DNA of 64,000 nt from assembly GCA_947601655.1 (NCBI GenBank), contig CANQGG010000001.1:1-64000 (forward strand), given 5' to 3'. This DNA comes from an uncultured Akkermansia sp. Lineage in GTDB: Bacteria > Verrucomicrobiota > Verrucomicrobiia > Verrucomicrobiales > Akkermansiaceae. This document shows, one piece after another, positions 54,420 to 64,000 of the stretch (position 1 is its first letter; every line of letters starts with the position of its first letter). The position numbers and the translations under genes are program-made. The notes beneath the pieces are model-generated. The model saw nothing but the letters and a program-made list of their open reading frames with translations, searched no databases and was not told where the DNA came from.

Positions 54420-57398
54420 ATGAAGTTAGTAAACTTGTCATTCGCCTTGTCATTCTGCTTGAGTCTCTTTGCTGCCTGTTTTGAGACGGGAGATTCTGCA
54501 GCCTGTGGCTCCTCGCCGGAGAGTACATGCTTTGATTTCGATTGGTCGTTCCGCTATTTTGGGCCCATTTCCCCGGAGGAAGCATCTGAAGGAATCTATG
54601 CACCCGGCGGTTCCCAAAAGGGAAATCCTGCGACACATGCCATTGATGGCGATATGAAAACTCGTTGGTGTGCTCCCAATGGCCAACACGGGCATTCTCT
54701 CGTTCTGGAGCTGGATGGAAAGACCCCATTGAAGGAGATGAGGATTTATTGGGAGAAAGCAGATGAGCAAAAGGTGGAGGTTGAATTCTATCTTTCCGGA
54801 GGCGTGACGGAGAAGCAAATTGTGTTGATGAGAGATGAGTCAGCTCAAATCGATATGAAGGGACGAATCCCTGAAAGGGTTCGGTTGATTTTCTCCGAGT
54901 CCTCGCGTCGTGCGTGGGCGAGTGTTCGTGAGATTGAACTTGTGGGCATGGATGGCAAGCTGGTCATGCCCATTAAGAAGGAGAATCCTACTGCGCCGGC
55001 CATGCCGGAGTACGACGAGAGCGCCTTCTGCCCCGTGCAGCTGCCACACGATTGGGCGATTGGAAGCCCTTTCCTGCGCGATGAGCCGAATGAGACGGGA
55101 AAGCTCCCATGGAACGGTTACGGCTGGTATCGCAAGCATTTTGAGGTGCCGGTTGACTTTTCTCCCGAGAAAGATCGCTATTACATAGACTTCGATGGCG
55201 TGATGTCGCATCCGCAAGTGTATGTAAACGGCAAGAAGGCGGGTGAATGGGCCTACGGTTATTCTTCCTTCCGGGTGGATGTCACCCCGTTCCTTAAGCC
55301 CGGCAAGGATAACCTGGTGGCGGTGCGTGCGAGCAACAAGCCCCTGTCTACTCGCTGGTACCCCGGGGCCGGCATCTATCGACACGTCCGGTTGGAGCAT
55401 GCTGCTCCCACACATATCGCCTATAACGGCATTTATGTAACCACTCCGATGATTTCCTCCGATGGCGCTACGGTTTGGATTGAGACAAGTATTGAAAATA
55501 CAGGGACAACGACGACGGAATTCACTGTGGAACAGAAAATTGACGGAGAAACAGCGCAACCGGTGCATGCTACGCTGACACCTGGAGAATCGTGCACGGT
55601 AGAACAGAAACTTTTCCTCCCCAATCCGAAGCTTTGGAGCTGTGAAGAGCCAAACTTGTACTTGCTCACAACAACGCTTTCTCAAAAGGGTGCCACCGCC
55701 GAAGTACGCAACACTCGTTTTGGCGTACGGCATATTGAATGGAAGCCGGACGGCTTTTATCTTAATGGCAAACGAGTACCACTGAATGGCGTTTGTGAGC
55801 ATCACGACCTTGGGGCGCTTGGTTCTGCTTTTCATCGCAAGGCATGGGAACGCAAGGTGTTTAAACTAAAGTCTATGGGTTGTAATTCCATCCGAACCTC
55901 TCACAACCCGCCTGCGCCCGAAGCACTCGACGTTTGCGATGAACAAGGAATACTTGTACTGGACGAACTCTTTGATATCTGGAAGGCGCAAAAGTATGAT
56001 AAATTGAACGGTTATCATCGGGATTGGGATCAGTGGTGGAAACGGGATGTAGAGAATTTTGTGCGCCGCGATCGCAATCACCCATGCGTTATCATGTGGA
56101 GCGGTGGTAATGAAATTTCAGAGATCACCTCGGCAGGTGGCGTTGAGATTTGTCGTAACCTTCGTGATGAATTTCGCAAGTACGATACTACCCGACCGTT
56201 TACTGTCGGTGTGAATAACGTCAAAGGGGCATGGAACGGTTTTGGTGATGTGTTGGATGTCATGGGGTTCAACTATAAGCCGTGGATCTATCGCGAATAC
56301 GTACAAAAGCGCCCAGACAAACCTGTTTACGGATCCGAGACCGCTTCCGGCATTGGTACACGTGGGTTTTATGTGTTCCCTCTCCGCTGGGGGGGAGGAG
56401 GGGGTACAAGTGCCTTCCAGGTGAGTGCGTACGGTGTGGCAGCCGTGGCCTGGGGTAATTGCGGAGATGTGGAGTTCAAGGCGCAGGATGATGTACCGAA
56501 TATGGCGGGAGAGTACGTGTGGACAGGTTTTGATTACCTCGGTGAACCTACGCCATACAATCAGGACGCTTCGAATGTGGGGAACCTGCAGGGATTGTCC
56601 GATGCTGAAAAACAGGCAATCATGAATCAGCTTCAAACAATGGGCAATAAGGCTCCTAGCCGTAGCTCGTATTTTGGCTTGATTGATCTCGCCGGCTTCC
56701 CGAAAGATGTATTCTACCTCTACAAGAGCCGTTGGTTGCCGAATGAGCGTTTTGCACATCTCCTGCCACATTGGAATTGGAAAGGACGAGAGGGGAAAGT
56801 AACGCCGGTGATGTGTTTCAGCTCTGGTGATGAAGCCGAGTTATTTGTGAACGGTAAGAGCCAGGGTGTCTGCCACAGAGATAAGAAAAACGAGGGAGAG
56901 AAGATTCCTCAGGGCGCCCGTGATACCTCCCGCACCGCTTACCGATTTGTGTGGGAAAATGTGATCTACGAGCCTGGAGAACTCCGCGTGAAGGTGAAGA
57001 AAAAAGGTAAGCTCTGGGCAGAGGATAAGGTAGTAACCACCGGCGAGGCTGCCGCGGTGCAGTCTTCTGTGGATTGTTCCACCATTGTTGCAGATGGACA
57101 TGACCTGAGTTTTATCGAGCTTGCTATAGTGGATAAGAATGGGAATGTGGTGCCGACGGATTGCCGTAAGGTGAGCTTCTCCATCGAAGGTCCGGCAACT
57201 CTCATCGGGTTTTGCAACGGTAATCCTATTGATCAGACATGCATGCAGGATCCGAATCAGGCTTTCTTCAATGGGCGCATCCTTGCCATCGTGCGTTCCA
57301 AACACGGCGAAACAGGTTCAGCAACCGTGAATATCTGTGCGGAGGATCTGCCGCCTGTTCAAGTACACGTTCAAATCGTAGCTCCGACGGAAAAATAG
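54420..57398 (+). CDS. Lipoprotein beta-galactosidase, GH2 family
   Basis: A 992-residue exported glycosidase. The signal peptide ends at LFAAC (Cys20), predicting a lipoprotein. An F5/8C (discoidin)-like carbohydrate-binding domain lies at about 58-175 (with THAIDGDMKTRW). GH2 sugar-binding (about 190-320), Ig-like (about 325-425) and TIM-barrel (about 430-720) domains follow. Acid/base Glu565 is in WSGGNEISE and nucleophile Glu640 is in VYGSETASG. C-terminal DUF4982/Ig-like domains complete it. It removes terminal beta-galactose, probably from mucin O-glycans. There is no CAZyme cluster around it in this window. A possible terminator follows at 57484. Confidence 0.93.
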   Translation: MKLVNLSFALSFCLSLFAACFETGDSAACGSSPESTCFDFDWSFRYFGPISPEEASEGIYAPGGSQKGNPATHAIDGDMKTRWCAPNGQHGHSLVLELDGKTPLKEMRIYWEKADEQKVEVEFYLSGGVTEKQIVLMRDESAQIDMKGRIPERVRLIFSESSRRAWASVREIELVGMDGKLVMPIKKENPTAPAMPEYDESAFCPVQLPHDWAIGSPFLRDEPNETGKLPWNGYGWYRKHFEVPVDFSPEKDRYYIDFDGVMSHPQVYVNGKKAGEWAYGYSSFRVDVTPFLKPGKDNLVAVRASNKPLSTRWYPGAGIYRHVRLEHAAPTHIAYNGIYVTTPMISSDGATVWIETSIENTGTTTTEFTVEQKIDGETAQPVHATLTPGESCTVEQKLFLPNPKLWSCEEPNLYLLTTTLSQKGATAEVRNTRFGVRHIEWKPDGFYLNGKRVPLNGVCEHHDLGALGSAFHRKAWERKVFKLKSMGCNSIRTSHNPPAPEALDVCDEQGILVLDELFDIWKAQKYDKLNGYHRDWDQWWKRDVENFVRRDRNHPCVIMWSGGNEISEITSAGGVEICRNLRDEFRKYDTTRPFTVGVNNVKGAWNGFGDVLDVMGFNYKPWIYREYVQKRPDKPVYGSETASGIGTRGFYVFPLRWGGGGGTSAFQVSAYGVAAVAWGNCGDVEFKAQDDVPNMAGEYVWTGFDYLGEPTPYNQDASNVGNLQGLSDAEKQAIMNQLQTMGNKAPSRSSYFGLIDLAGFPKDVFYLYKSRWLPNERFAHLLPHWNWKGREGKVTPVMCFSSGDEAELFVNGKSQGVCHRDKKNEGEKIPQGARDTSRTAYRFVWENVIYEPGELRVKVKKKGKLWAEDKVVTTGEAAAVQSSVDCSTIVADGHDLSFIELAIVDKNGNVVPTDCRKVSFSIEGPATLIGFCNGNPIDQTCMQDPNQAFFNGRILAIVRSKHGETGSATVNICAEDLPPVQVHVQIVAPTEK

Positions 57399-57483
57399 TT
57401 TTCCACTTCGAGTGGCGAGAATACGCCCCAAGGCAAAGGAAGTACGTCTTACCCCTTTGCGGCGGGGGTGCGTTGCTACAGAT

Positions 57484-57508
57484 GGAGGGGAGATTTCCCT
57501 CTGTTTTT
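57484..57508 (+). terminator. Possible Rho-independent terminator after the beta-galactosidase
   Basis: GAGGG-GAGATTT-CCCTC (57485-57501) is followed by TGTTTTT. The stem is short but is correctly placed between two convergent genes. Confidence 0.45.
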
Positions 57509-57547
57509 CCTTTCCCCTGCCCTCGTCTACGCTCTAAGTTAAGCGAA

Positions 57548-59176
57548 TCAGACGTTTGTTTTAAAAAAGTTGCGTGAAGTAACAACGAAGAAGGTTATGC
57601 CAACACCAACACTCAGAGAAGCGTAGATAAGAAAGGTAGAAGTGGAGGCGGGATCTGCGACAAGCGCAGTGAGAAAGATGATAAGAAAATTACCCAGGGT
57701 GCTCGTAAGGAACCAAAAGCCGGAAACGATGCTTTTGAGGTTTTTACCGGCGGCGGTGTAAGCGTATTCAAGGCCGGTAGTGCTGACGAGAATTTCGGAG
57801 AAGGTAAGAACGAGGTAGGGGATAGATTGCCAGAGAATAGAGAGATGATAACCGGCATCAAGTAGGGACTGGATGGCGGCAACGCAAGCGTAGGAAACAC
57901 CGGCAAGGATGATTCCGCAGCCCATGCGACGCAGCGGAGCTGCCCATCGACCAATGCGGGGATAGATAATCAGAGTGACGATAGGAACAAAGATCATGAT
58001 GATCAATGGATTCACACTTTGCATTTCCTCGGCGCCGAAGGAGAAGTGCATTTCGGAAGAACCTGTGAAGACGAGGGGTTGCATTTTCTCACCCTGGAGT
58101 ACCCAACTGGACATCGTTTGGTCGAAGAGACTCCAGAAGGGTATGATCATGAGAAACACGGTCAGTACACGTAACAACCCACGCGTTTCACTGAGTTGAT
58201 CAGCATCGTAAGAGGAAGCGTTACCCACGGTCGGGAAAAGAAGAGCCCCGACTCGGCCGAAAAAATTCTGTGAGCCGAGACGTGCTGCACGGCGTGTCAG
58301 GGGGATGAAAAGGGCAACCAAACAAAGAAGCGCTGTGAGTAGAGCCACGAGAGAGGCGAGGCTCCACCCGGCACCACAAAGCTGCGCCAATTCATGCCCA
58401 CCCCATGCAGCAACAAGCGCCATGATGATAATGCAAGGGAAAATAAGAAGGAAGCGCCCGATGCTCCACATCGTGTCTGCAGTGTTCTGCATAATTTGCG
58501 CGCCCCAGCGGACCTCAGCACGTTTTTTCCCAAGCAAGAGTCGCGCAGTGAGTGAGGGTACGAACTCCGGTTGCGACGGAGCGCGGTGAAGGTAAAGCTT
58601 CCTGCCCCGCCAGAAGATAAAAGTGGCGAGAGCCATAAAGATGCCAGGGATGCCGAATGCCCAGCCATAGCCCCAATTTTGTCGTACCCATGGAATCACG
58701 AGGAAAGAGAAAAAAGATCCTAAATTGATAGACCAATAGAAAGCAGCATAAAGTCTCGTCATGGTAGCAGAACTCATGCCGTCTGCCTGGTCGCCCACAA
58801 AGGCAGAAACGCAGGGTTTGATACCACCAGCGCCAAGCGCGATGATGAACAATCCCACAAATAAAATCATACGCCTAGACTCGACGCTTTGGAGACAATC
58901 GGACATCGAGAGTACGCCATGTCCCAGACAGTAGAAGAGTGAGACAAACAAAATCATCCTGTAGCGGCCGATGAAACGATCTGCTACCCAGGCGCCAAAT
59001 AAGGGAAGAATGTAAATGCAGGCGTTGAAGAGGTGGCTCACAACAACTGCTTCGCTTTCACTCATTGCCAACACGCTCACCATGTAAAGGGTGAGAATGC
59101 TGCGCATGCCGTAAAAGCTGAAACGTTCGCAGGCCTCATTGCCCACGATGTATTTCGTCTGTGGGGGCAAGGTCAT
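57548..59176 (-). CDS. POT-family proton-coupled oligopeptide transporter
   Basis: A 542-residue major facilitator protein with about 12-14 transmembrane helices. The POT signature ExxERFxxYG is present as NEACERFSFYG (E14, E17, R18). The second POT motif region reads GAGGIKPCVSAFVGDQAD. Members import di- and tripeptides with protons. This fits a peptide-using gut bacterium. It is downstream of the PpiD-like gene on the same strand with a gap of about 30 bp. Confidence 0.94.
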   Translation of the reverse strand: MTLPPQTKYIVGNEACERFSFYGMRSILTLYMVSVLAMSESEAVVVSHLFNACIYILPLFGAWVADRFIGRYRMILFVSLFYCLGHGVLSMSDCLQSVESRRMILFVGLFIIALGAGGIKPCVSAFVGDQADGMSSATMTRLYAAFYWSINLGSFFSFLVIPWVRQNWGYGWAFGIPGIFMALATFIFWRGRKLYLHRAPSQPEFVPSLTARLLLGKKRAEVRWGAQIMQNTADTMWSIGRFLLIFPCIIIMALVAAWGGHELAQLCGAGWSLASLVALLTALLCLVALFIPLTRRAARLGSQNFFGRVGALLFPTVGNASSYDADQLSETRGLLRVLTVFLMIIPFWSLFDQTMSSWVLQGEKMQPLVFTGSSEMHFSFGAEEMQSVNPLIIMIFVPIVTLIIYPRIGRWAAPLRRMGCGIILAGVSYACVAAIQSLLDAGYHLSILWQSIPYLVLTFSEILVSTTGLEYAYTAAGKNLKSIVSGFWFLTSTLGNFLIIFLTALVADPASTSTFLIYASLSVGVGITFFVVTSRNFFKTNV

Positions 59177-59208
59177 GAGAACAACGACGGCAGATTACAT
59201 AAAGAGGT

Positions 59209-60978
59209 TCATTCCTCACCGGAATTCTGCACTGTGCGTACGCTCGATGACAGCTGCACATTGAAGCGAGAAAAGCCGGCATTCTGCCATTCCTGCATCA
59301 TCTCAGCGCGAAGCTGATCATTCTGCATGGGTAGTTCCATGAGCTGCCGCCGCATCGTTGCTGATGGAGATTTTTCTACCGTACGGCGGCTTACGGCAGT
59401 GATACGAGCTCCATTCGGCAGGATAGCAAGTGGTGCAAGTTTTCCGCTCGGCGTGCCGATAAGGTCAGCGTCTGATACGCCAGTCGGCAGGACGGTATTA
59501 AGCTGCCCCATGGCGAGAGGACCGAAATCTTCCACAGTACCGCCTGATGTGGAGGCAATTTCGAAAGCGTTGCGCAATCCCTTCTCACCAAGATTCTTCT
59601 GTATTTGCTCATAAATTTCCTGAGCCTTGCATTTCAACGCGTTATCAGCACGCTCTTTGCGACAATCTGTGAGCGCACGATCCTTTGCTTCCTCGTAGTC
59701 CAATACAGTGGGAGGTTTTACAGCCTCAATGCGAACCAGCTTAAGTTTTCCGTCTGCAGTTGTGTAAAATCCACGAATTTGGCGGATAGCTACCAAACGA
59801 TCAGCGGTGCCGTTGGCTTTAGCGGACTGGTATATTTCCGGCGTTGCGACGTTTTCCACTTCTGAGAAGGCGATAGCGGCCAACGGGACACCCTTCCCGT
59901 TATCGTTCACAGTATCTTGCAGGCGTTCTGCCAACTCCTGCTGCGTGGCAAGTTCATAGCTCTGCAGCGTCGAGCCATCCGCCTGCAAGTAGGTAAAAGG
60001 TTCGTACTGCGGATTCTTTGAGGCGCGGTCCAGAATACCATCCAACCCCTGACCATTTGCAAGGGAGAGCTCTTGCAGGATCTCATCAGCTGTTGCCAGC
60101 AAATTTTCCGTGTTACTTCCTTCTCCTGGAGTAAGGGTGTAAACAGAAATAATGCGTTGTTCATCGCTCTTGTAGTTTTCCTTATGCTGCTCCCAATAGG
60201 CTCGTAGTTCTTCCTCCGTAGGATCTGGCGCTGCAGGAATTGCCGAGGAGGGGATGAAAGCAGTGATGCCGGAAATATTCTGAGAGATGGCATCAAGGTA
60301 GGTTGTTTGTGCTTTCGTGTTAAAAGCGATGTTATCGCTTACCATCTTCTGAAGGGCATCCCAGATGATGATGTCTGCCACCACCCCGCGAAGAGCTTCC
60401 TCGTGCACGCGACTAACGTTACCGTGGCGATAGCCGGCAAGGCGCCGGTAGAGATCGAGGTTGAAAGAACCATCCTCCTTCTTGAAAGCCGGTAAAGAGC
60501 GCAAGTAAGCATCGATCTGCTCCTCGCTCGGATGCAACCCCAATCTGTCTGCCTCCGCCTGCAACATCGCACGGTTGATCGCTACGTTCACTTCCCCGTC
60601 TTTTGCTACACCATAATGCCAGGCAGCGTACACGGAACGCAGGTCATTAAGAGACTGGAAAACTTCTGGATGCTCTTGTTGCCACGCGATGGCTGCGGGT
60701 TGCTCTGCTGAATCAATAGTGCCGTTGCCATCAGTATCCAAATGCTCGGTAAGTTCTCCAGTGGCAGAAATGAGAGACGAGAGATACTGCTTCCCGTTTT
60801 CACCGAGCGCCGCGGCCTCCGGGTAGCTATAACCAACGTCATCTACTCGAATGTAGAAATCGCGAGAGAATGCGCTCCCCTTGCCACTGTAGTCCATCAT
60901 CACGAGTCCTGCGCCTACAGCGACGATGACGATGAGCACCATGAGAGAGTTTTTACGAATAAATTCTAGGATAGTCAT
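59209..60978 (-). CDS. PpiD/SurA-like membrane-anchored periplasmic chaperone with EF-hand loop
   Basis: A 589-residue protein with one N-terminal transmembrane helix (residues 12-28) and a large periplasmic part of SurA_N/PpiD type (helical region with LPAFKKEDGSFNLDLYRRLA, about 165-185; parvulin-like region about 260-520). The parvulin core is weakly conserved, so isomerase activity is doubtful. An EF-hand loop, DTDGNGTIDSAE, lies at residues 81-92 with all six ligand positions filled (D81, D83, N85, T87, D89, E92). EF-hands are not usual in PpiD. It probably assists folding of exported proteins. Confidence 0.85.
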   Translation of the reverse strand: MTILEFIRKNSLMVLIVIVAVGAGLVMMDYSGKGSAFSRDFYIRVDDVGYSYPEAAALGENGKQYLSSLISATGELTEHLDTDGNGTIDSAEQPAAIAWQQEHPEVFQSLNDLRSVYAAWHYGVAKDGEVNVAINRAMLQAEADRLGLHPSEEQIDAYLRSLPAFKKEDGSFNLDLYRRLAGYRHGNVSRVHEEALRGVVADIIIWDALQKMVSDNIAFNTKAQTTYLDAISQNISGITAFIPSSAIPAAPDPTEEELRAYWEQHKENYKSDEQRIISVYTLTPGEGSNTENLLATADEILQELSLANGQGLDGILDRASKNPQYEPFTYLQADGSTLQSYELATQQELAERLQDTVNDNGKGVPLAAIAFSEVENVATPEIYQSAKANGTADRLVAIRQIRGFYTTADGKLKLVRIEAVKPPTVLDYEEAKDRALTDCRKERADNALKCKAQEIYEQIQKNLGEKGLRNAFEIASTSGGTVEDFGPLAMGQLNTVLPTGVSDADLIGTPSGKLAPLAILPNGARITAVSRRTVEKSPSATMRRQLMELPMQNDQLRAEMMQEWQNAGFSRFNVQLSSSVRTVQNSGEE

Positions 60979-61109
60979 AAAAAGGAATGGATTATAAGTA
61001 GACCACGCTGGCAGCCCCTATTCTACGCCAAATTCTTTTTCTTTCAAGCCTGAACCAGGAACAAAGCAAGATTCCGCATTCGGATAAATGATGGGAGATA
61101 TCAGAATCC

Positions 61110-61229
61110 TCACAACAGCGCGCTGCATGTCCAAAGGCATTGGTCTCGCAAGTTTTCAGCGCAGCTCCTTTCGCAACATTCTTTGCCGTCTCTGCAATGT
61201 TCAAAAAGAACATTACAGCATTCACACAC
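61110..61229 (-). CDS. Possible Cys-rich micro-ORF
   Basis: An open frame of 39 codons starting at GTG (61229) overlaps nothing upstream but lies just 13 bp after the helicase stop. It holds nine cysteines (23%) in the pattern CxCC-x6-C-x5-CC-x3-C-x7-C-x3-C. No ribosome site is convincing, and the frame is also open through the helicase end. A metal-binding peptide is possible, but chance is a fair alternative. Confidence 0.25.
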   Translation of the reverse strand: MCECCNVLFEHCRDGKECCERSCAENLRDQCLWTCSALL

Positions 61230-61242
61230 AAACTCGAGAGGT

Positions 61243-63045
61243 CTACTTGTCGCGTTTCCTCCGGTGAGGGAAAAAGCCATTCCTGTTGCCGCCGCCACGA
61301 TAGTCGTTACTCCTCGAGTGAGGGCGCTTTTTGCGCGATTCGTCGATTTCGCGGGCGCGGTAGCTGTGGTGCTCGCCGCTTTTTTCCCCGTTGTAGCGAC
61401 GTTCGCGGGAACTACGGGTGTAAGATGCATACGTCGCCGGGTTTTCCTGGAACCCTTTATCTTCACGTACATTCACTTCGTACCCACAGAGACTACATAC
61501 AGAAAGCCGCTCCGCGAGCATTGGTCCCACCTCCGGCGACACATCCACCAACGTGTGCTTCAAGAAGATGCGGATATCGCCTACGCTCCCTTTTGGCGCT
61601 CCGCCCTCGTTGTACAGTAACCCCGCCACATCCTTCGGACGAATACGCAGCATTTTACCTGCGTTAATGAAAAGGGTCATGCTATCCCCATGCTCATCAG
61701 GGAAATGCTTCGGACGCGCTGTGTGTGCCATGCCACGATCCGCCATATCTTCCGGAATGGCTTGCAATTCGCGTCCCAGTCTTCGGATCAGAAGCTCAAA
61801 CATCGCCGAGGCTATTTGTTCCGCCGGCAACTCAATATCCCGCAGCTCATCCGGTAATTCCAGCCCTCCCGTCGTAGCAAGATCCAGCACCTCGTCCACA
61901 AGGGCTTCGCGTCGCGCTTGTTCTACCATCTCCGCTGTCATGACCTTCTCCCGTTGCATCCGTACGCCAGTAAAACGTTCAATGCGACCAAGAAGAGAAA
62001 AGTCGCGCCGACCAATAAATGTAACAGCTTTTCCCTTATGTCCGGCACGAGCTGTGCGACCAATACGGTGTACATAATCCTCCGGCTCACGCGGCAGCTC
62101 GAAGTTCACAACGATGTCTACATCCTCAATATCCAACCCTCGTGCCGCTACATCTGTCGCCACAAGTACGTTCAGATTTCCTCGACGGTAAGAAGCCAAA
62201 ACTCGTTCGCGGAGCGCCTGCGGCATATCTCCATGCAGGCGGTCCACCGAGTACCCGCGCGAGAGCAAGCCGTCCACGATATCATCTACCACTCGCTTTG
62301 TGTTTGCAAACACAAGTCCGCGTTTCATACGCCCCATCTCGATTAGGCGGCTAAGCACCTCAATGCGCGAGGAGAAGAGCACCTCGTACACACTCTGCTC
62401 GCAGGTTGGCACCGTGAGCTCTGGGCGATGAATGGTGATCTCTATTGGATCCCGCGAGATACGATCAACGAGTGAGCGGATAACAGGCGACATCGTGGCG
62501 GAAAAGAACAGAGTCTGCCGTTCCGTCGGCAGTAGTGCCACAATACGGTCAATTTCTTCTGCAAACCCCATATCAAGCATCTCATCCGCCTCGTCCAGAA
62601 TGAGCATACAGATGCCATCCGTACGCAATTCTCCTTTCTCGATGAGATCCAGAACCCGACCAGGTGTACCCGCCACAAAAGGAACTCCGCGATGCAGGGC
62701 TGCCAGCTGCGGTGCGTACGACGTGCCTCCGTAGATAGCCGCCGCCGAAATGTTGTCCAGGAAGATTGCCAGCTTATCCACCTCTTTACTGATTTGCACA
62801 GCAAGTTCCCGCGTGGGTGCCAGGCAAAGAATTTGCACCTGTGCTGCGTTGACGTCGATTTTTTCTAATGCCGGAATGGTGAAAGCTAGTGTTTTGCCAG
62901 ATCCCGTATGAGATCTGCCCACGATATCCGCTCCCGCCAGTGCTGGCGGTATAGCCTGTTCCTGAATCGGAGACGGCGTCTCAAATCCAAGTATATCGAT
63001 CGCCTCCAATATCTCAGGGCATATTCCTAGCTCAGCAAATGTCAT
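61243..63045 (-). CDS. DEAD-box RNA helicase with DbpA-type RNA-binding domain
   Basis: A 600-residue CshA/DeaD-type helicase. The Q motif is GFETPSPIQEQAI, motif I is SHTGSGKT, motif II is DEAD, motif III is SAT, and motif VI is HRIGRTARAG. A DbpA/CsdA-type RNA-binding fold follows at about residues 460-535 (LFINAGKMLRIRPKDVAGLL), then an Arg/Gly/His/Ser-rich basic tail (about 545-600). It probably unwinds structured RNA in ribosome assembly and mRNA decay. Confidence 0.94.
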   Translation of the reverse strand: MTFAELGICPEILEAIDILGFETPSPIQEQAIPPALAGADIVGRSHTGSGKTLAFTIPALEKIDVNAAQVQILCLAPTRELAVQISKEVDKLAIFLDNISAAAIYGGTSYAPQLAALHRGVPFVAGTPGRVLDLIEKGELRTDGICMLILDEADEMLDMGFAEEIDRIVALLPTERQTLFFSATMSPVIRSLVDRISRDPIEITIHRPELTVPTCEQSVYEVLFSSRIEVLSRLIEMGRMKRGLVFANTKRVVDDIVDGLLSRGYSVDRLHGDMPQALRERVLASYRRGNLNVLVATDVAARGLDIEDVDIVVNFELPREPEDYVHRIGRTARAGHKGKAVTFIGRRDFSLLGRIERFTGVRMQREKVMTAEMVEQARREALVDEVLDLATTGGLELPDELRDIELPAEQIASAMFELLIRRLGRELQAIPEDMADRGMAHTARPKHFPDEHGDSMTLFINAGKMLRIRPKDVAGLLYNEGGAPKGSVGDIRIFLKHTLVDVSPEVGPMLAERLSVCSLCGYEVNVREDKGFQENPATYASYTRSSRERRYNGEKSGEHHSYRAREIDESRKKRPHSRSNDYRGGGNRNGFFPHRRKRDK

Positions 63046-63181
63046 AAACGCCGCAAAGGATGCCCTATCTCACTCCCAATGTCAAGCACCAATACTTGTC
63101 AGAAATAGATTACTTTCGGTCACGAAAAAAGAGCAAGGCAACACCGTCTGAATCTCTCCTCGCAGGAAAGGAAGAAGAGAC

Positions 63182-63952
63182 TCACGACTCCTGCGAAAAA
63201 CTGCGGTAGACCCGCCAATTAACAAAAAGGAGCCAGCCAATGATGAGGGAGGTAAAGATCATCATCTGCATAAGCGTCCAGAAGAGTATCAATGAGGCAG
63301 TAATTACGCCTGCAAAACTTGCCTGCTTAGCATTGTTGAGCAACAATGTGAGCGCCTTCCCACCATCCAGTGGCAGAATGGGCAAAAGGTTAAAGAGGCT
63401 CCAAATCACACTGATTGTGGTAAAAATGAAGAATCCTTGCCAAAGGCGGAGTGATGGATCGAGCGTCGTGATGCCTTCCAGGAATGGCTGAATCGTCGGA
63501 ATCAGGACGTCCTGAGCTTGCGGAACGAGCGCACTGAATGGGAGGAGCAACGAAGAAAGAATCCCGCCAATGATATCGCCGGACAGTAGACCGAAGAATG
63601 CCCCGACAACTGCTGCTGCTGCCAGTGCAGCCCCTGCTCCCGACAGCACGATGAGGAGTTCCTGGCGTCGGGAAATGTGGTGCTTCTCCTCTGTTCTCGT
63701 TACTCCGCCAAGATTCCCGAGTTCAACCCCCAGGACACGTAAACCGAATGCTTTTGCGCAGAAGGCATGTCCATACTCGTGTACAAGCAGGCTCAAAACT
63801 CCCAAAACCATGAAAGCCAACGGATAACTAAGGTCAGTTGAAGTACTCCCCGCGCTACCGAGAATTAGTAGTACAATCCAGATCGTCGGTCGAATAGTCG
63901 TTGGGATGCCGGCGAAGGAAAACGAAAGCGTGAAGCGTGAAGAATCGACCAT
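63182..63952 (-). CDS. M50 (site-2 protease-like) membrane metalloprotease
   Basis: A 256-residue integral membrane protein. The zinc motif HEYGH (residues 58-62) lies in the second hydrophobic segment, and the partner motif NLLPILPLDGGKAL supplies the third ligand Asp. About six hydrophobic segments are present. It is shorter than RseP and has no PDZ domain. Such proteases cut membrane-bound regulators, and the substrate is unknown. The ORF ends 48 bp before the window border, and the gap to the helicase gene is 136 bp. Confidence 0.92.
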   Translation of the reverse strand: MVDSSRFTLSFSFAGIPTTIRPTIWIVLLILGSAGSTSTDLSYPLAFMVLGVLSLLVHEYGHAFCAKAFGLRVLGVELGNLGGVTRTEEKHHISRRQELLIVLSGAGAALAAAAVVGAFFGLLSGDIIGGILSSLLLPFSALVPQAQDVLIPTIQPFLEGITTLDPSLRLWQGFFIFTTISVIWSLFNLLPILPLDGGKALTLLLNNAKQASFAGVITASLILFWTLMQMMIFTSLIIGWLLFVNWRVYRSFSQES

Positions 63953-64000
63953 GCCCTCTTTTTCTACAGGAAAAATCTTTTTAGTTCAATACCTATTTTG

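Overview
The window looks like a chromosome segment of a gut-type Verrucomicrobiota bacterium, most probably an Akkermansia relative. The evidence is the gene mix: a giant secreted autotransporter with a GH16 glycanase head, a lipoprotein beta-galactosidase, an ECF sigma factor next to a Pkn-type kinase, PlsY/GpsA, HflX and ComM. Many genes carry promoters of the form TTGNNN-N17-TAGAAT placed almost on the start codon. No rRNA, CRISPR array, integrase or transposase is visible. I could not confirm the taxon without a search.

Layout. 1-12.6 kb: one about 4000-residue GH16 autotransporter, flanked on both sides by short CCATGG-type repeats and, upstream, by a duplicated 136-bp non-coding unit. 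12.7-32.1 kb is mostly housekeeping: a membrane protein, an LpxL-type acyltransferase with a glycosyltransferase-like tail, a kinase/ECF sigma pair, gpsA-plsY, a SurA-like isomerase, a small secreted peptide, a PutA-like protein that has lost its aldehyde dehydrogenase cysteine, an nfeD-flotillin pair, RNase Z and HrpA. An N-carbamoylputrescine amidase follows at 32.1-33.0 kb.

33.0-50.2 kb is an accessory region. It starts with relic repeats. Next is an RloA/RloB-type cassette (ATPase plus Toprim-like protein) bracketed by 35-bp direct repeats; its rloB carries a frameshift and a 26-C homopolymer. A Sel1-repeat protein and a TM2 protein with look-alike promoters follow. Then comes a tight five-gene operon: membrane coiled-coil protein, C39-like cysteine protease, two dynamin-like GTPases, and a membrane-anchored Hsp70-like ATPase. 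This operon is the best candidate for an undescribed system, plausibly membrane surveillance, remodelling or defence. Last is a 5-kb phage/ICE-type polyvalent protein gene lying 15 bp from the 3' end of a tRNA-Thr gene and apparently cut off at its other end.

50.2-64 kb returns to core genes: a small lipoprotein, hflX, an L,D-transpeptidase and comM in one operon, then the lipoprotein beta-galactosidase, a POT peptide transporter, a PpiD-like chaperone with an EF-hand loop, a DEAD-box helicase and an M50 membrane protease. A family of short palindromes (core AACGCATTTTCAAATGCGTT) recurs between genes throughout the window.
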